A stretch of 64,000 bases of DNA from an uncultured Hyphomicrobiales bacterium (GCA_943908365.1 CALTTH010000019.1:1-64000), one strand, 5' to 3'; shown: positions 1 to 8,797, counted from the stretch's first letter. Translations and numbers: made by a program. The notes: a model not told the origin generated them from the sequence alone.

Positions 1-2
1 CC

Positions 3-920
3 ATTCCGGCAGCGCATTTCGAAGTCTCCAAGGCGATCTTGCAAGCCGGAAAGCATGTCTATTCGGAAAAGCCTCTCGTCCTCAGCCTGGAAGAGGGTGA
101 GGAACTGCGCCGCATTGCGAAGGAAAAGAACCTCGCCGTCGGTTGCGCACCGGACACCTTCCTTGGGGGCGCGCACCAGTTGGCTCGCAAGCACATTGAC
201 GAAGGCGGTGTCGGCCGCATCACCTCGGGCACCTGCCATGTGATGAGCCCCGGTATGGAGATGTGGCACCCCAATCCCGGCTTCTTCTTCCTGAAGGGCG
301 GCGGTCCGATCCTCGATCTCGGCCCATATTACATCGCCAACCTGATCAACCTCATCGGTCCGGTGAAGCGCGTCGGCGCCTTGACCTCCATGGCGAACCC
401 GACGCGGACGGTGACGAGCCAGCCACTTAACGGCCAAGTCATTCCGGTCGAGACGCCCACGAACATCCATGCACTGCTGGAATTCGTCAATGGCGCGACC
501 ATCACGCTGTCTGCCAGCTGGGATGTCTGGTCGCACCGTCACGCCAATATGGAGCTTTACGGCACCGAGGGCTCCATCTACGTGCCCGACCCCAACTTCT
601 TTGGCGGCGTGGTCGAGGCCAGCGGCCGCGACAAGGACATCAAGCCGCTCGAAGACTGGGCGCATCCCTTCGGTATTTCCAACCAGGAAAGCCCGAACGG
701 CCCGCGCGCCAATTACCGCACCGCCGGGCTCGCCGATATGGTGATGGCTCTGATCGAAGGCCGGGACGCCCGCTGCTCACTGGAGCGCTCGCTTCACGGC
801 ATCGACGTCATGACCTCGATCCTGAAATCCGGCGAAGAAGGCCGCTTCATCGAGCTGACCACCACCTGCACCCAGCCTGCAGCGCTCGGCATCGAAGAAG
901 CGCAGTCTCTGCTGCGATAA
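3..920 (+). CDS. Gfo/Idh/MocA-family oxidoreductase (5' truncated)
   Basis: The reading frame is open from the left edge, so the start and most of the N-terminal Rossmann domain lie outside the window. What remains begins just before the conserved EKP(L) lysine motif (HVYSEKPLVLS) that closes the NAD(P)-binding fold, then runs into the C-terminal alpha/beta substrate domain, including GGGPILDLGPYYIANLINLIGP, where family members carry the GG..D.G.H/Y signature. These enzymes are cytoplasmic NAD(P)-dependent sugar or inositol dehydrogenases. The substrate cannot be read from this part. A strong hairpin (973-1010) follows the stop codon. A second, complete Gfo/Idh/MocA gene lies at 32237-33424, but the two are not close copies. 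Confidence 0.9.
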   Translation: MPAAHFEVSKAILQAGKHVYSEKPLVLSLEEGEELRRIAKEKNLAVGCAPDTFLGGAHQLARKHIDEGGVGRITSGTCHVMSPGMEMWHPNPGFFFLKGGGPILDLGPYYIANLINLIGPVKRVGALTSMANPTRTVTSQPLNGQVIPVETPTNIHALLEFVNGATITLSASWDVWSHRHANMELYGTEGSIYVPDPNFFGGVVEASGRDKDIKPLEDWAHPFGISNQESPNGPRANYRTAGLADMVMALIEGRDARCSLERSLHGIDVMTSILKSGEEGRFIELTTTCTQPAALGIEEAQSLLR

Positions 921-972
921 CATCGGCGGCACTGAAGTGCCCGTGTCGCTGACACGGTATTGCGAGGAAATG

Positions 973-1020
973 ACTGCCACTGGGGTCGCGGCTGCGCCCC
1001 CGGTGGCAGTTTCATTTTGC
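973..1020 (+). terminator. Rho-independent-like terminator after the dehydrogenase gene
   Basis: ACTGCCACTGGGG (973-985) pairs with CCCCGGTGGCAGT (998-1010), 13 pairs with one G-U, followed by TTTCATTTT. It sits between two convergent genes (stops at 920 and 1022), so it may serve both, but the T-rich tail is on the plus side. Confidence 0.75.
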
Positions 1021-1021
1021 C

Positions 1022-1804
1022 TTACTTCTGCTTGGCGGAGACCGCCTTCGCCGCCTGGTCGATCGTGTCGGACACGACCTGCGGCTGGGTCATGAACAGC
1101 GCATGGCTCGCCGAAACCTTCGTGATCTTCGCGTTGATGCGCTCGGCCATATGGATCAGCATCGCCTGATCGAAGGCCTTGTCTTCCGTGGCGATCACAG
1201 CCCAGCTGGGCTTGCTGCGCCAGGCGGCGTTCTTCAACTTTGTGGCAAATGCAGACATGTTGATCGGCACCTGAGAGTCGCGCATGAACGCGACGTCCTG
1301 ATCGCTCACATCGTGAGCAAAGCCGGCCTTGAACTTATCGCGGTTGACGTAACCGTACCCGTCCTTGGTGATGTCCAAGACGAATTCTGTTGCCGGTGCA
1401 AAGCCCTCATACTGTTGGGCCGTGGTTTCGCCAGCGTCTGGCGAGAGGGCCGAGACATAGACCAGGCCCGCCACTTTGGGATCGATGCCGGACTCAGTGA
1501 TGACCGTGCCTCCCCAGGAGTGCCCGACCAGGATTGTCGGACCATCCTGTCGGTCCAGCACCCGCTTGGTTGCGGCAACGTCGTCTTCCAGTGAGGTCAA
1601 TGGATTCTGGACAATGCTGACGCGGTAGCCGCGTTTTGTCAGGTTTTCATAGACGCCTTTCCAGCCGGCGCCATCGGCGAAGGCGCCATGAACCAAAACA
1701 ACATTCCTGACGATCTGTTTCTCAGGAATGACGTCTGCGGCATGGGCAGATGCTGTGGCGACAAAGGCGGCGGCAATAGCAGTGATTGAGGTCAAGGTCT
1801 TCAT
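1022..1804 (-). CDS. Exported alpha/beta-fold hydrolase
   Basis: 260 residues with a Sec signal peptide (positive n-region MK, hydrophobic core, AHA-A cleavage near residue 22). The alpha/beta hydrolase core follows: oxyanion-loop motif VLVHGAFADG, nucleophile elbow GHSWGG, an acid candidate in ATEDKAFD and the catalytic His in SHALF near the C-terminus. Proteins like this are annotated as periplasmic esterases or lactonase-like hydrolases; no substrate can be assigned. The gene is divergent from a MarR/OhrR-type regulator at 1945, and two overlapping inverted repeats fill the gap between them, so repression by that regulator is likely. The start is well supported by AAGGAGATTACG just upstream on the minus strand. 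Confidence 0.88.
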   Translation of the reverse strand: MKTLTSITAIAAAFVATASAHAADVIPEKQIVRNVVLVHGAFADGAGWKGVYENLTKRGYRVSIVQNPLTSLEDDVAATKRVLDRQDGPTILVGHSWGGTVITESGIDPKVAGLVYVSALSPDAGETTAQQYEGFAPATEFVLDITKDGYGYVNRDKFKAGFAHDVSDQDVAFMRDSQVPINMSAFATKLKNAAWRSKPSWAVIATEDKAFDQAMLIHMAERINAKITKVSASHALFMTQPQVVSDTIDQAAKAVSAKQK

Positions 1805-1823
1805 CGTAATCTCCTTAAATTTT

Positions 1824-1851
1824 GCAATAACTATTATTGCGATAACAATAA
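1824..1851. promoter_or_regulatory. Probable MarR operator (two overlapping inverted repeats)
   Basis: GCAATAA-CTA-TTATTGC (1824-1840) is a perfect 17-bp dyad. It overlaps a second dyad, TTATTG-N6-CAATAA (1834-1851). Both lie in the divergent gap between the hydrolase and the MarR gene. MarR dimers bind dyads of this size and usually control themselves plus the neighbour. The binding itself is inferred. Confidence 0.6.
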
Positions 1852-1944
1852 ACTCACATGGATTTTCGGGATCGTCAAGATATTATTTATCGCGATATTG
1901 GTTTTTGTCGTAACGCCCTGTATATAAAGGGAAAGGAGTTCGAT

Positions 1945-2412
1945 ATGGCCACCAAAAGGAATGATCCACCACCTCTCAGCGACCAGTTGTGCTATGCGAT
2001 CTACAGCGCAGGCATCGCTATCCAGCGCGCGTACAAGCCGCTTCTCGATGAGCTGGGCGTGACATATCCCCAGTACCTCGTGCTCAACGTTCTATGGAGC
2101 AAAGACGAGCAGACGGTCGGTGCCATCGCGGCCTCGCTGGCGCTTGAATCCAGCACTCTCACTCCGCTTCTCAAACGTCTGGAAGCGTCGGGCCTGCTAC
2201 AAAGAACGCGAAACGCCAGCAATGAACGCCAGGTCGTGATCGCATTGACCGATGCGGGCAGGGCGCTGCAGCACAAGGCGGGGTGCCTGAGCGATACGCT
2301 GCTGGCGGCGTCGACCCAGACGCCAGAAGCGCTCGCGGCACTGAACCGCGACGTGCGAGGCCTACGAAACGCCATCTATTCGCAGATTGGCGGGTGGGAC
2401 GAGCCTGCGTGA
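1945..2412 (+). CDS. MarR-family regulator, OhrR-like
   Basis: 155 residues. The N-terminal motif LCYAIYSAGIAIQRAYKPLL matches OhrR-type MarR proteins, with the Cys in the position of the peroxide-sensing cysteine. The winged helix follows: TVGAIAASLALESSTLTPLLKRLEASGLL, then RTRNASNERQVVIALTDAGR, the wing with the conserved D/NER signature. An upstream in-frame start exists at 1858, but AAAGGAG (1932-1938) points to the ATG at 1945, which gives the normal family length. OhrR senses organic peroxides in relatives and usually controls an Ohr peroxidase; here the divergent partner is a hydrolase, so the ligand may differ. Confidence 0.9.
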   Translation: MATKRNDPPPLSDQLCYAIYSAGIAIQRAYKPLLDELGVTYPQYLVLNVLWSKDEQTVGAIAASLALESSTLTPLLKRLEASGLLQRTRNASNERQVVIALTDAGRALQHKAGCLSDTLLAASTQTPEALAALNRDVRGLRNAIYSQIGGWDEPA

Positions 2413-2453
2413 ATTTGTCAGACATGCTGGCTGGATGAACGGTAATGGTGGAT

Positions 2454-2474
2454 CGCATCCCAGTTGGGGATGCG
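2454..2474. terminator. Hairpin between convergent genes
   Basis: CGCATCCC (2454-2461) pairs with GGGATGCG (2467-2474), loop AGTTG. It lies between the MarR stop (2412) and the receptor stop (2497). There is no T-run on either side, so its terminator role is uncertain. Confidence 0.4.
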
Positions 2475-2496
2475 CGCCCGGTCCCTTGGTATGTAT

Positions 2497-5023
2497 TTAG
2501 AACTTTCGGCTGACCGAAAGCGTGAAGTTTCTGCCCGCCATCGCCGATACGCCGTCGGCGAGATAAGGGCTGTAAAACTTATCAAAGATGTTTTCGACGC
2601 CTGCTCTGACTTCCGTTCCTGCCATAAACCCTTCCTTAGGTGTCCATTCCAGGAGAAGTCCGTGGACGGCATAGCCTCCACTTTCAGGCCTCGCGTAAAA
2701 GTACCCGGTACCTTGATAGTAAGGTGTGTGCTTCTGTTCGGCGACAAACTGGCCGGTCCAGCGCAGTGACAGTTCGGAGTCTGGAATTCGATAACCTAGC
2801 GAAGCGTTCACAGTGAGCGGAGCCATATCGCCGGGATAAGTTTTGCCGCCATAAATGTCGTTGATCGCGCCCTTGCGGGAGCCATTCATGATGGAAAGAC
2901 CGAGGCTACCAAACACGGTGTCCGAGTCATAATTCGCTTTCACTTCAACGCCGTAGATACGATAGGATGGCGTGTTCCAATAGAAGGGCACAGGACCTGT
3001 CACATTTGCCAGATTGGCACTACCAAATCGTCTGGTGACGGGATCGGTAACGTGATTGTAAAAACCGGATACCGAGGCAGTGAGAGTATCCCCCTGAACT
3101 CCACACATCGTAAAACTCCTGCGACACACCCACATTGAAGGAGTTATTGCGTTCCGGAAGAAGATCTCTTGATGTTGCAGATGCTTTCGTTGCAATGCTT
3201 TGCGACGAATAGAGTTCATCGATAATGGGGGTTCGCATCGCGTAAGCCCAGTCGAGAAAAAGTGTTGTGGAAGGCGTCGCTTCCCAACGGCCGCTCAGGG
3301 CTGGGGTGAAGCCATTGTAGGAAACCGCCGAGTAATCATGTCCCGCCAAGGGGTTGTTGTATCTCGGAGCGGCATTCGGTTTGCCTTCCATTCTCACGTG
3401 GTCGAAGCGAAGTCCCGGAGTGATGAAGAAGCCATCCGTGACTTCGACTTCATCACGAATGAAGGCTGAGATCGATGTCTGTTCGCCTTCAGGCACGATC
3501 CAGGACGCATAGTAGCCGTAGTTGTAGCTTGGATTGCTGCTGTTCGCGACGTCGTACATCCATGCGTCACGATCATGCATGCCGATCTGGATGCCATAGT
3601 TCAAGACGTGCGGAGCATTCAGTATTTCAAGCCTGGACGTGTTCTCTGCCTCAAACTTGATGTCGGAGTATTGGGCGTCATTCTCCTGGCCGCCAAGCGA
3701 GGCGCTGGGTGTAAATCCCGCGATGATGGGCCGCGTGCGATGGAGGCTCGTGGAAGAAAAGCTTGCCATTGCTTTGAAATTCACGAGGTCGCTTTCGCCG
3801 TCATAGCGGTATTTGAGCGTGGCCGAAAAGTCGTCTAAATCGCGAGCAGCCAACGCACGCAGTCGTGCCTGTTGCCTTCCGTACCGATCGATACTGGACT
3901 GACTCACGGCAAGATCGCCACGAACGGCTGCGACTGGCCCCCAATCATCGGAGCGTCCGTAGGTGAGGGAAGCGCGGATTTCGTGACCTTCGTAAGCAGC
4001 GCCGCCATTGGCGGTGAATGTTGTGAGCCGGTCATTTGATGCGTCATAAACCTCTCCGCCGCCCACGCGCATATCGCCGCTCTTGCGCCAGGTTCCAGAC
4101 ATCAGCCCGTCATAGGTTACTGGCGTGTCGAAATCTGATTGCCCATAGACCATGACACTCCCTGTTCGCTGATTATTGGCGGTGTGGTAGCTTCCTTTCG
4201 TCCATCCTCCCAAGCTTTGGCCGGGCTTCAGCATGTCCTTTGCTGTCTTCGTTTCCATCAGGATGGTACCGCCGAAGCCGCCATTTCCGTAGCGAACCGA
4301 TGTTGCACCCTTCTGTAGTTCAACGCTCTTCAGGATTTCCGGCTCTATGAAAATGGAACCCTGATCGTAAAGTTCGAAATTTTTCGGAGCACCGTCCAGC
4401 AACACCCTGGTATCTGACGGTCTCGCAAACCCGCGTATCACCGTTGTCTGTCCTTGCAATCTTACGCCGCCCGCGGTCGCCACCCCGGGTGTCCTTTGCA
4501 ACAATTGCGGAAGCGTACTAGCTTGGGAACGTTCGATATCGGCTGAGTCAAATGCGGCATTGCCCGGCGCACTTTCGTTGAATTCCCGACCTCTGATCAC
4601 GATTGTCTTAAGTGTGGTAGCTCCGTCTGGCGGTGGAGGCTGGACTGGCTCCGATGCCGGCTCGATCTTGATAGTATCCACAGAGATGTATCGATAGGCC
4701 AATCCCTTGCCCGACAATAGCGCTTCAAGCCCATGACGCACGTCCATCTGCCCTTTGATCTCCGGGCTCGTCTTGCGTGTCATAATCGAAGAATCGAAAA
4801 GAATTTGCAGCCCCGATTGAGAGCCTAGGCGGTTGATCGCCGAGCTAAGAGAACCTGCTGGAATGTCAAACGCATCCAGCTTCGCTGGCTCTGCAAAGGC
4901 ATTGCACCCAACCCCAAGCGCAAAACCGATAAGCAACGTCGGCAAGATATAGCTTCGACGTCCCGGTCGAATATTCAGGTGTCCACGGTCCATGGGGAGT
5001 CTCCGGATATTGGATGTTTTCAT
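2497..5023 (-). pseudogene. FecA-like TonB-dependent receptor/transducer, frameshifted
   Basis: Two overlapping minus-strand frames make one receptor: 5023-3020 carries the signal peptide (cleavage near AFA-E, residue ~44), the STN signalling domain (DAFDIPAGSLSSAINRLG, residues ~50-118), the plug (~145-260) and half the barrel. The frame entered near 3095 continues through 2497 and ends in the typical outer-membrane terminus (NFTLSVSRKF). The break is at a run of five G on the coding strand (3090-3094): removing one G gives VWSSGDTLTASV and an 841-residue protein. The STN domain and the adjacent fecR and sigma genes identify a ferric-siderophore transducer that would signal through FecR. It may be a true mutation, a phase-variable tract or a base-call error in a homopolymer. 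Confidence 0.85.
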
Positions 5024-5084
5024 CCCCGGTACGAATGAACATGAGTATTTGGGACATCTTTTTAAGATTTTTTTGCTGGCGATA

Positions 5085-6035
5085 TCAGCGCAGGATCGTG
5101 AGGTAGGGCGTGAGCTTCAACAGCTTGATATCAAACGCTTTGGCGAAAGACTGAAGAGCCTTGTGAGGATCGCTCATATCGAGGGTCCCAGAGATCATTT
5201 TGCTACGCAGTTCGCGGTTTGCGACCAGGATCTTTCCCGGCAAGTACCTACCGACGGTCTCGATAACGTCCGAAAGAGGCTGCTCGTCGAATACCAACCT
5301 GCCGCTTTCCCATTTAGTGACGGACTTTGAGTCGACAGGAAAGGTCTCGCTAATTCCCGAGGCTGAGGCAAAATTAACGCCCTCGTTCTCCTTGACGACT
5401 TTCACCTGATGCTCATCGTTAAGGCGCACAGCGACACTGTGTCTGATGACAGCAACCCTTGTTTCGCTCTCCAGCATGTTGACGTCGAAGGCTGTGCCCA
5501 AAGCTGTCACGGTCGCACCGTCGGCCTCGACGACGAAGGGTCTTGTCGGGTCTGGCGTAACGTCGACAAGCATCTCGCCGCGCATCAAAATGACACGCCG
5601 TTCGTGTTGCGAAAACTGAAACGCTATCGCTGAGTCAGCGTTCAGCACGAGATTGGAACCGTCAGGTGCTCTGAAGGATGCTCGCTGAGCAATGTCCGTG
5701 ACGTGATCGGCCCGTAAGGTTATCAGCGCGTCCGACATGTAAAGATACAAGCCCGCAGCTATCCCAGTCATGACAATGATGGAGGGGAGAACCGTCTTCG
5801 AAGGTGGCTTGGACGAAAGAGGAAATCCAAAGTCGCTTTGCGCCGCCGAGAGCCGCTTCGCATCGCCTACGAGACAACGCACACGTTCATAGGCTTTCGC
5901 ATTGCTCTGGTCTTTGGCTAACCAGGCGTCGAAATCCTTTTTCAACTCTTCGTCGTTGGGCCGGTCTCGCAATTTCAGAAGCCAATCAATTGCCTCCTCT
6001 TCGGCGTTGCCCGTAAGATCTGCGAGATCCGTCAA
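5085..6035 (-). CDS. FecR-family anti-sigma regulator
   Basis: 316 residues. The N-terminal cytoplasmic DUF4880-type segment (EEEAIDWLLKLRDRPNDEELKKDFDAWL, residues ~12-45) would bind the sigma factor. A single membrane helix (SIIVMTGIAAGLYLYM, ~85-105) is followed by the periplasmic FecR domain (ASFRAPDGSNLVLNADSAIAF through VVEADGATVTALGTAFDV) and a C-terminal STN-like domain that contacts the receptor. In the Fec system FecR relays the loaded-receptor signal to the ECF sigma factor. Its start codon overlaps the sigma stop (ATGA at 6032-6035), so translation is coupled. The receptor gene starts 61 bp downstream; a 13-bp dyad, ATCTT-TTT-AAGAT (5056-5068), lies in that gap. Confidence 0.92.
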   Translation of the reverse strand: MTDLADLTGNAEEEAIDWLLKLRDRPNDEELKKDFDAWLAKDQSNAKAYERVRCLVGDAKRLSAAQSDFGFPLSSKPPSKTVLPSIIVMTGIAAGLYLYMSDALITLRADHVTDIAQRASFRAPDGSNLVLNADSAIAFQFSQHERRVILMRGEMLVDVTPDPTRPFVVEADGATVTALGTAFDVNMLESETRVAVIRHSVAVRLNDEHQVKVVKENEGVNFASASGISETFPVDSKSVTKWESGRLVFDEQPLSDVIETVGRYLPGKILVANRELRSKMISGTLDMSDPHKALQSFAKAFDIKLLKLTPYLTILR

Positions 6036-6556
6036 AGTGTCGGCTCCAGTCGTTGGAGGCAGTGCAAATAAGCCTTTCGCAAATGGCGGTCGACCATATT
6101 CTTCGTAAGTCCGCTCTTCTTAGAGATCTCAGTCGATGTCAGTCCTCCGACTGCACTTGCGAGAAACACCCGGCGACGCTGCAAAGACAACTCCATGATT
6201 GCCTGTTCCAGAATGACGAGCCTCAGGCCTATGTCCGCGGTGTCTTCAGCGCTCTGGCAAGCGTCCGCTACAGTTGCGGCCTCTTCGGAGTTACCAGCGA
6301 ACAGCCGCTTTTCGAAGTTTGCCCTTCTGAAGTGGTCTATGCCCAGATTGATGCAGGCGCGAATGAGGAATGCTTTTACCGCCGACTGGTTTTCCGGCAG
6401 TCGCGGTTTCCCCATCAGCCGCACATAAATATCGTGAACTATGTCCTGCGAACCGAGAGGCGTGTGTCCTCGCTTGCGCATCGCGCGGCAAAGGTCATCG
6501 TAATAGGCTTCCATTGCTGCGTTGATCTGAGACTGAGAAGCAGGTTTGCTCCACAT
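6032..6556 (-). CDS. FecI-like ECF RNA polymerase sigma factor
   Basis: 174 residues. Sigma region 2 is visible (YYDDLCRAMRKRGHTPLGSQDIVHDIYVRLM through FLIRACINLGIDHFRRANFEKR), and region 4 carries a helix-turn-helix (LSLQRRRVFLASAVGGLTSTEISKKSGLTKNMVDRHLRKAYLHCL). The gene is first in an operon with the FecR-like regulator and the FecA-like receptor, the standard arrangement for iron-starvation sigma factors. It would direct polymerase to the receptor promoter when the siderophore is bound outside. A TGA-N9-TCA iron-response box lies about 70 bp upstream, so transcription is probably iron-repressed. Confidence 0.92.
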   Translation of the reverse strand: MWSKPASQSQINAAMEAYYDDLCRAMRKRGHTPLGSQDIVHDIYVRLMGKPRLPENQSAVKAFLIRACINLGIDHFRRANFEKRLFAGNSEEAATVADACQSAEDTADIGLRLVILEQAIMELSLQRRRVFLASAVGGLTSTEISKKSGLTKNMVDRHLRKAYLHCLQRLEPTL

Positions 6557-6623
6557 GGGTGGTATCCGACTATTCGCTGAGTTGGGCTCTCATAGAACGG
6601 AAATGACGCATCGGCAATTAAAT

Positions 6624-6640
6624 ATGACTAAAAATATCAT
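6624..6640. promoter_or_regulatory. Iron-responsive operator (RirA-type IRO box)
   Basis: ATGA-N9-TCAT contains the rhizobial IRO consensus TGA-N9-TCA (6625-6639), extended by one symmetric base pair at each end. It sits 68-84 bp upstream of the FecI-like start in an AT-rich stretch. RirA binds such boxes in iron-replete Rhizobiaceae cells. Binding here is inferred from motif and context. Confidence 0.6.
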
Positions 6641-6728
6641 GTTATTTTATTGTTCACCTTTGGAGCGATTCACTAGGCTTTTACGTCTTCACAAGCCGCG
6701 CCCTTTGCTCTAGAAGCCCAGCGGTAAT

Positions 6729-6759
6729 CCGGTCGCAGCCCACCCGGTCAAAACAAGGG
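6729..6759 (+). ncRNA. preQ1-I riboswitch controlling queC
   Basis: The stretch reads CCGG (6729-6732), loop TCGCAGCCCAC, CCGG (6744-6747), then TC and AAAACAAGGG (6750-6759). TCGCAG in the loop and AAAACAAGGG in the tail are the hallmarks of the class I preQ1 aptamer, as in the Thermoanaerobacter tengcongensis element. A short P1 stem is followed by an A-rich tail that packs on P1 and a GGG that forms the P2 pseudoknot with loop cytosines. Here that GGG is also the Shine-Dalgarno sequence of queC (ATG at 6770). Ligand binding would therefore hide the ribosome site and shut off queCDE when preQ1 is plentiful. Confidence 0.87.
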
Positions 6760-6769
6760 ATCTCAAACT

Positions 6770-7480
6770 ATGAAAACGATCGTCATCTGCTCCGGCGGAT
6801 TGGACTCCGTTTCGCTTGCGCACAGAATTGCAGCGGAACACGAACTGCTTGCTCTGCTGTCGTTTGATTATGGTCAGCGCCACAGAAAAGAGCTGGACTA
6901 TGCGGGTGCCTGTGCCGCCCGCCTTGGTGTGCCGCATCATATCATCGACATTCGCACCATCGGCGCTCATCTCACCGGCTCGGCTTTGACCGACGATGTC
7001 GAGGTGCCGGATGGGCACTATGCGGAAGAGACCATGCGCTCCACAGTGGTGCCGAACCGCAATGCCATCATGCTCACCATTGCCTTTGGTCTGGCGGCTG
7101 CGCAGCAGGCGGATGCGGTGGCGATTGCCGTTCATGGCGGCGATCACTTCATCTATCCGGATTGCCGCCCAGGCTTTATCGATAGCTTCAACACAATGCA
7201 GGCCCATGCGCTGGAGGGCTATGCAAAGGTGGAGCTTTACGCACCTTACGTCATGGTCTCGAAGGCGGATATCGTCACCAATGGGGCAAAGCACGACACG
7301 CCCTTCGGCGAAACCTGGTCTTGCTACAAGGGCGGCGAGCGCCATTGTGGGCGATGTGGCACCTGCGTCGAGCGGCGCGAGGCCTTTCATCTGGCTGGCG
7401 TGGCCGACCCCACCGATTACGAAGACCCGAATTTTTGGGCGGCGGCCACCAGTGCCTATGCGGCGCGGGAGGTGCGTTGA
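6770..7480 (+). CDS. queC: 7-cyano-7-deazaguanine synthase
   Basis: 236 residues. QueC converts 7-carboxy-7-deazaguanine to preQ0 using ATP and ammonia, in the cytoplasmic queuosine pathway. The N-terminal PP-loop is SGGLDSVSLA, the substrate-side motif is FDYGQRHRKEL, and VPNRNAIMLTIA plus HGGDHFIYPDCRPGF are conserved. The C-terminal zinc site is supplied by CYKGGERHCGRCGTCVERR. It is the first gene of queCDE; its stop overlaps the queD start (TGATG). The start is fixed by the riboswitch-embedded AAGGGA, nine bases upstream. Confidence 0.96.
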   Translation: MKTIVICSGGLDSVSLAHRIAAEHELLALLSFDYGQRHRKELDYAGACAARLGVPHHIIDIRTIGAHLTGSALTDDVEVPDGHYAEETMRSTVVPNRNAIMLTIAFGLAAAQQADAVAIAVHGGDHFIYPDCRPGFIDSFNTMQAHALEGYAKVELYAPYVMVSKADIVTNGAKHDTPFGETWSCYKGGERHCGRCGTCVERREAFHLAGVADPTDYEDPNFWAAATSAYAAREVR

Positions 7481-7848
7481 TGTTTCGCATCACCAAGGAA
7501 TTTCACTTCTCCGCCTCGCATCAACTCAAAGGCCTTCCCGCCGATCATCAATGTGCGCGGCTTCATGGTCACAACTACATCGTCGAGGTAGAGCTTTCCG
7601 GCGAAAAATTGAATGAGCACGGCTTCGTTCGCGATTACCACGAACTGGCACCGCTGAAACGCTATATCGACGACTGCTTCGACCACCGGCATCTGAACGA
7701 CGTTCTCGGCCACGACATGGTGACTGCGGAACGGCTGGCGCAGCATTTCTACGAGTGGTGCAAGGATCGGCTGCCCGAGACGAGTGCAGTGCGCGTCAGC
7801 GAGACCGCCAAGACATGGGCAGAGTACCGGCCGGCGGCTGCGCGATGA
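7480..7848 (+). CDS. queD: 6-carboxy-5,6,7,8-tetrahydropterin synthase
   Basis: 122 residues. QueD converts dihydroneopterin triphosphate to 6-carboxytetrahydropterin, the first dedicated step of 7-deazaguanine synthesis. Zinc-binding histidines are visible in FHFSASHQL and RLHGHNY, the catalytic Cys in HQCARLHGH, and the DHRHLND motif follows near residue 70. The C-terminal VRVSETAKTWAEYRP carries the conserved glutamate. The ATG at 7480 overlaps the queC stop by one base, and the stop overlaps the queE start (ATGA at 7845), so all three genes are translationally coupled. Confidence 0.95.
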   Translation: MFRITKEFHFSASHQLKGLPADHQCARLHGHNYIVEVELSGEKLNEHGFVRDYHELAPLKRYIDDCFDHRHLNDVLGHDMVTAERLAQHFYEWCKDRLPETSAVRVSETAKTWAEYRPAAAR

Positions 7849-8594
7849 GTGCGGCTGTTAATGCGCCGCGCGACCTGCCGATCCGGATCAGCGAGATATT
7901 CGGTCCGACCATTCAGGGCGAGGGACTGCTCATCGGTCTACCGACTGTCTTCGTTCGCACCGGCGGCTGCGATTATCGCTGCTCCTGGTGCGATACGTTG
8001 CATGCGGTGGATAGCGATTACCGGGATGACTGGAAGCCGCTCTCCGTCGATATGATCTGGTCGGAGGTCGTTAGGCTGTCTGGCGGCAAGCCAATCACCG
8101 TTTCCTTGTCCGGCGGCAATCCTGCGATCCAGCCTCTAGGACCGCTGATTCAGAAAGGTAAGCGCGAGGGATATCGCTTCGCGCTCGAGACGCAAGGAAG
8201 CATCTGCAAAGACTGGTTCGCCGATCTGGATTATCTCGTGCTCAGCCCCAAGCCACCCTCCAGCGGCATGGAGGCAGACTGGCAAGTCTTCGAGAACTGT
8301 CTGGAAGCCGCCGGAACAGGGCCTCAGCTTGCGCTGAAGGTCGTCGTTTTCGACGATGCGGATTTTGCTTATGCGCGCGAAGCCGCTTCGCGCTTTCCTG
8401 CCCTTCCGGTCTATCTCCAGCCAGGCAACCACACCCCACCACCGCCCGATGACGATGATGCGCGCGTCGATGTCGACGGCATTATGGATCGCATGTTGTG
8501 GCTGGTGGAAAAGGTCGCATCGGAGCGCTGGTTCGAGGCGCGCGTGTTGCCTCAACTTCACGTTTTGCTGTGGGGCAATCGCCGCGGCGTTTAA
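7845..8594 (+). CDS. queE: 7-carboxy-7-deazaguanine synthase (radical SAM)
   Basis: 249 residues. QueE turns 6-carboxytetrahydropterin into 7-carboxy-7-deazaguanine. The protein begins with the family signature ISEIFGPTIQGEGLLIGLPTVFVRTGGC, followed by the radical-SAM cluster motif C-x3-C-x2-C (CDYRCSWC), with Thr after the Asp as in other QueE proteins. SLSGGNPAIQ is the SAM-binding GGNP equivalent, and LSPKPPSSGM is conserved. A longer in-frame start exists upstream, but the ATG at 7845 that overlaps the queD stop gives the standard length. No clear terminator follows. Confidence 0.95.
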   Translation: MSAAVNAPRDLPIRISEIFGPTIQGEGLLIGLPTVFVRTGGCDYRCSWCDTLHAVDSDYRDDWKPLSVDMIWSEVVRLSGGKPITVSLSGGNPAIQPLGPLIQKGKREGYRFALETQGSICKDWFADLDYLVLSPKPPSSGMEADWQVFENCLEAAGTGPQLALKVVVFDDADFAYAREAASRFPALPVYLQPGNHTPPPPDDDDARVDVDGIMDRMLWLVEKVASERWFEARVLPQLHVLLWGNRRGV

Positions 8595-8797
8595 TGCATG
8601 GCGCGCAAGTCGGTGACTAGATGTTGCGATATCGTCATTCCCGGTAAGCAAGAACCGCGAGTGTGCGGCGCGAAAGTAATAGTTAGCATCCTGCTTCAAG
8701 TCGCGATCGCTACAAAGCGCGTCTGCGTCATAACGATTCGTCAAATTAAAGTGTAGTAGAGTTGGTGTCTAACGGACATGGTTTGACGCTATGAGGA
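8595..8797. other. Intergenic stretch without a recognised gene
   Basis: About 200 bp between queE and the EcfG-type promoter at 8798. Only short reading frames are present, and nothing in them resembles a protein family or RNA that I recognise. Confidence 0.5.
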
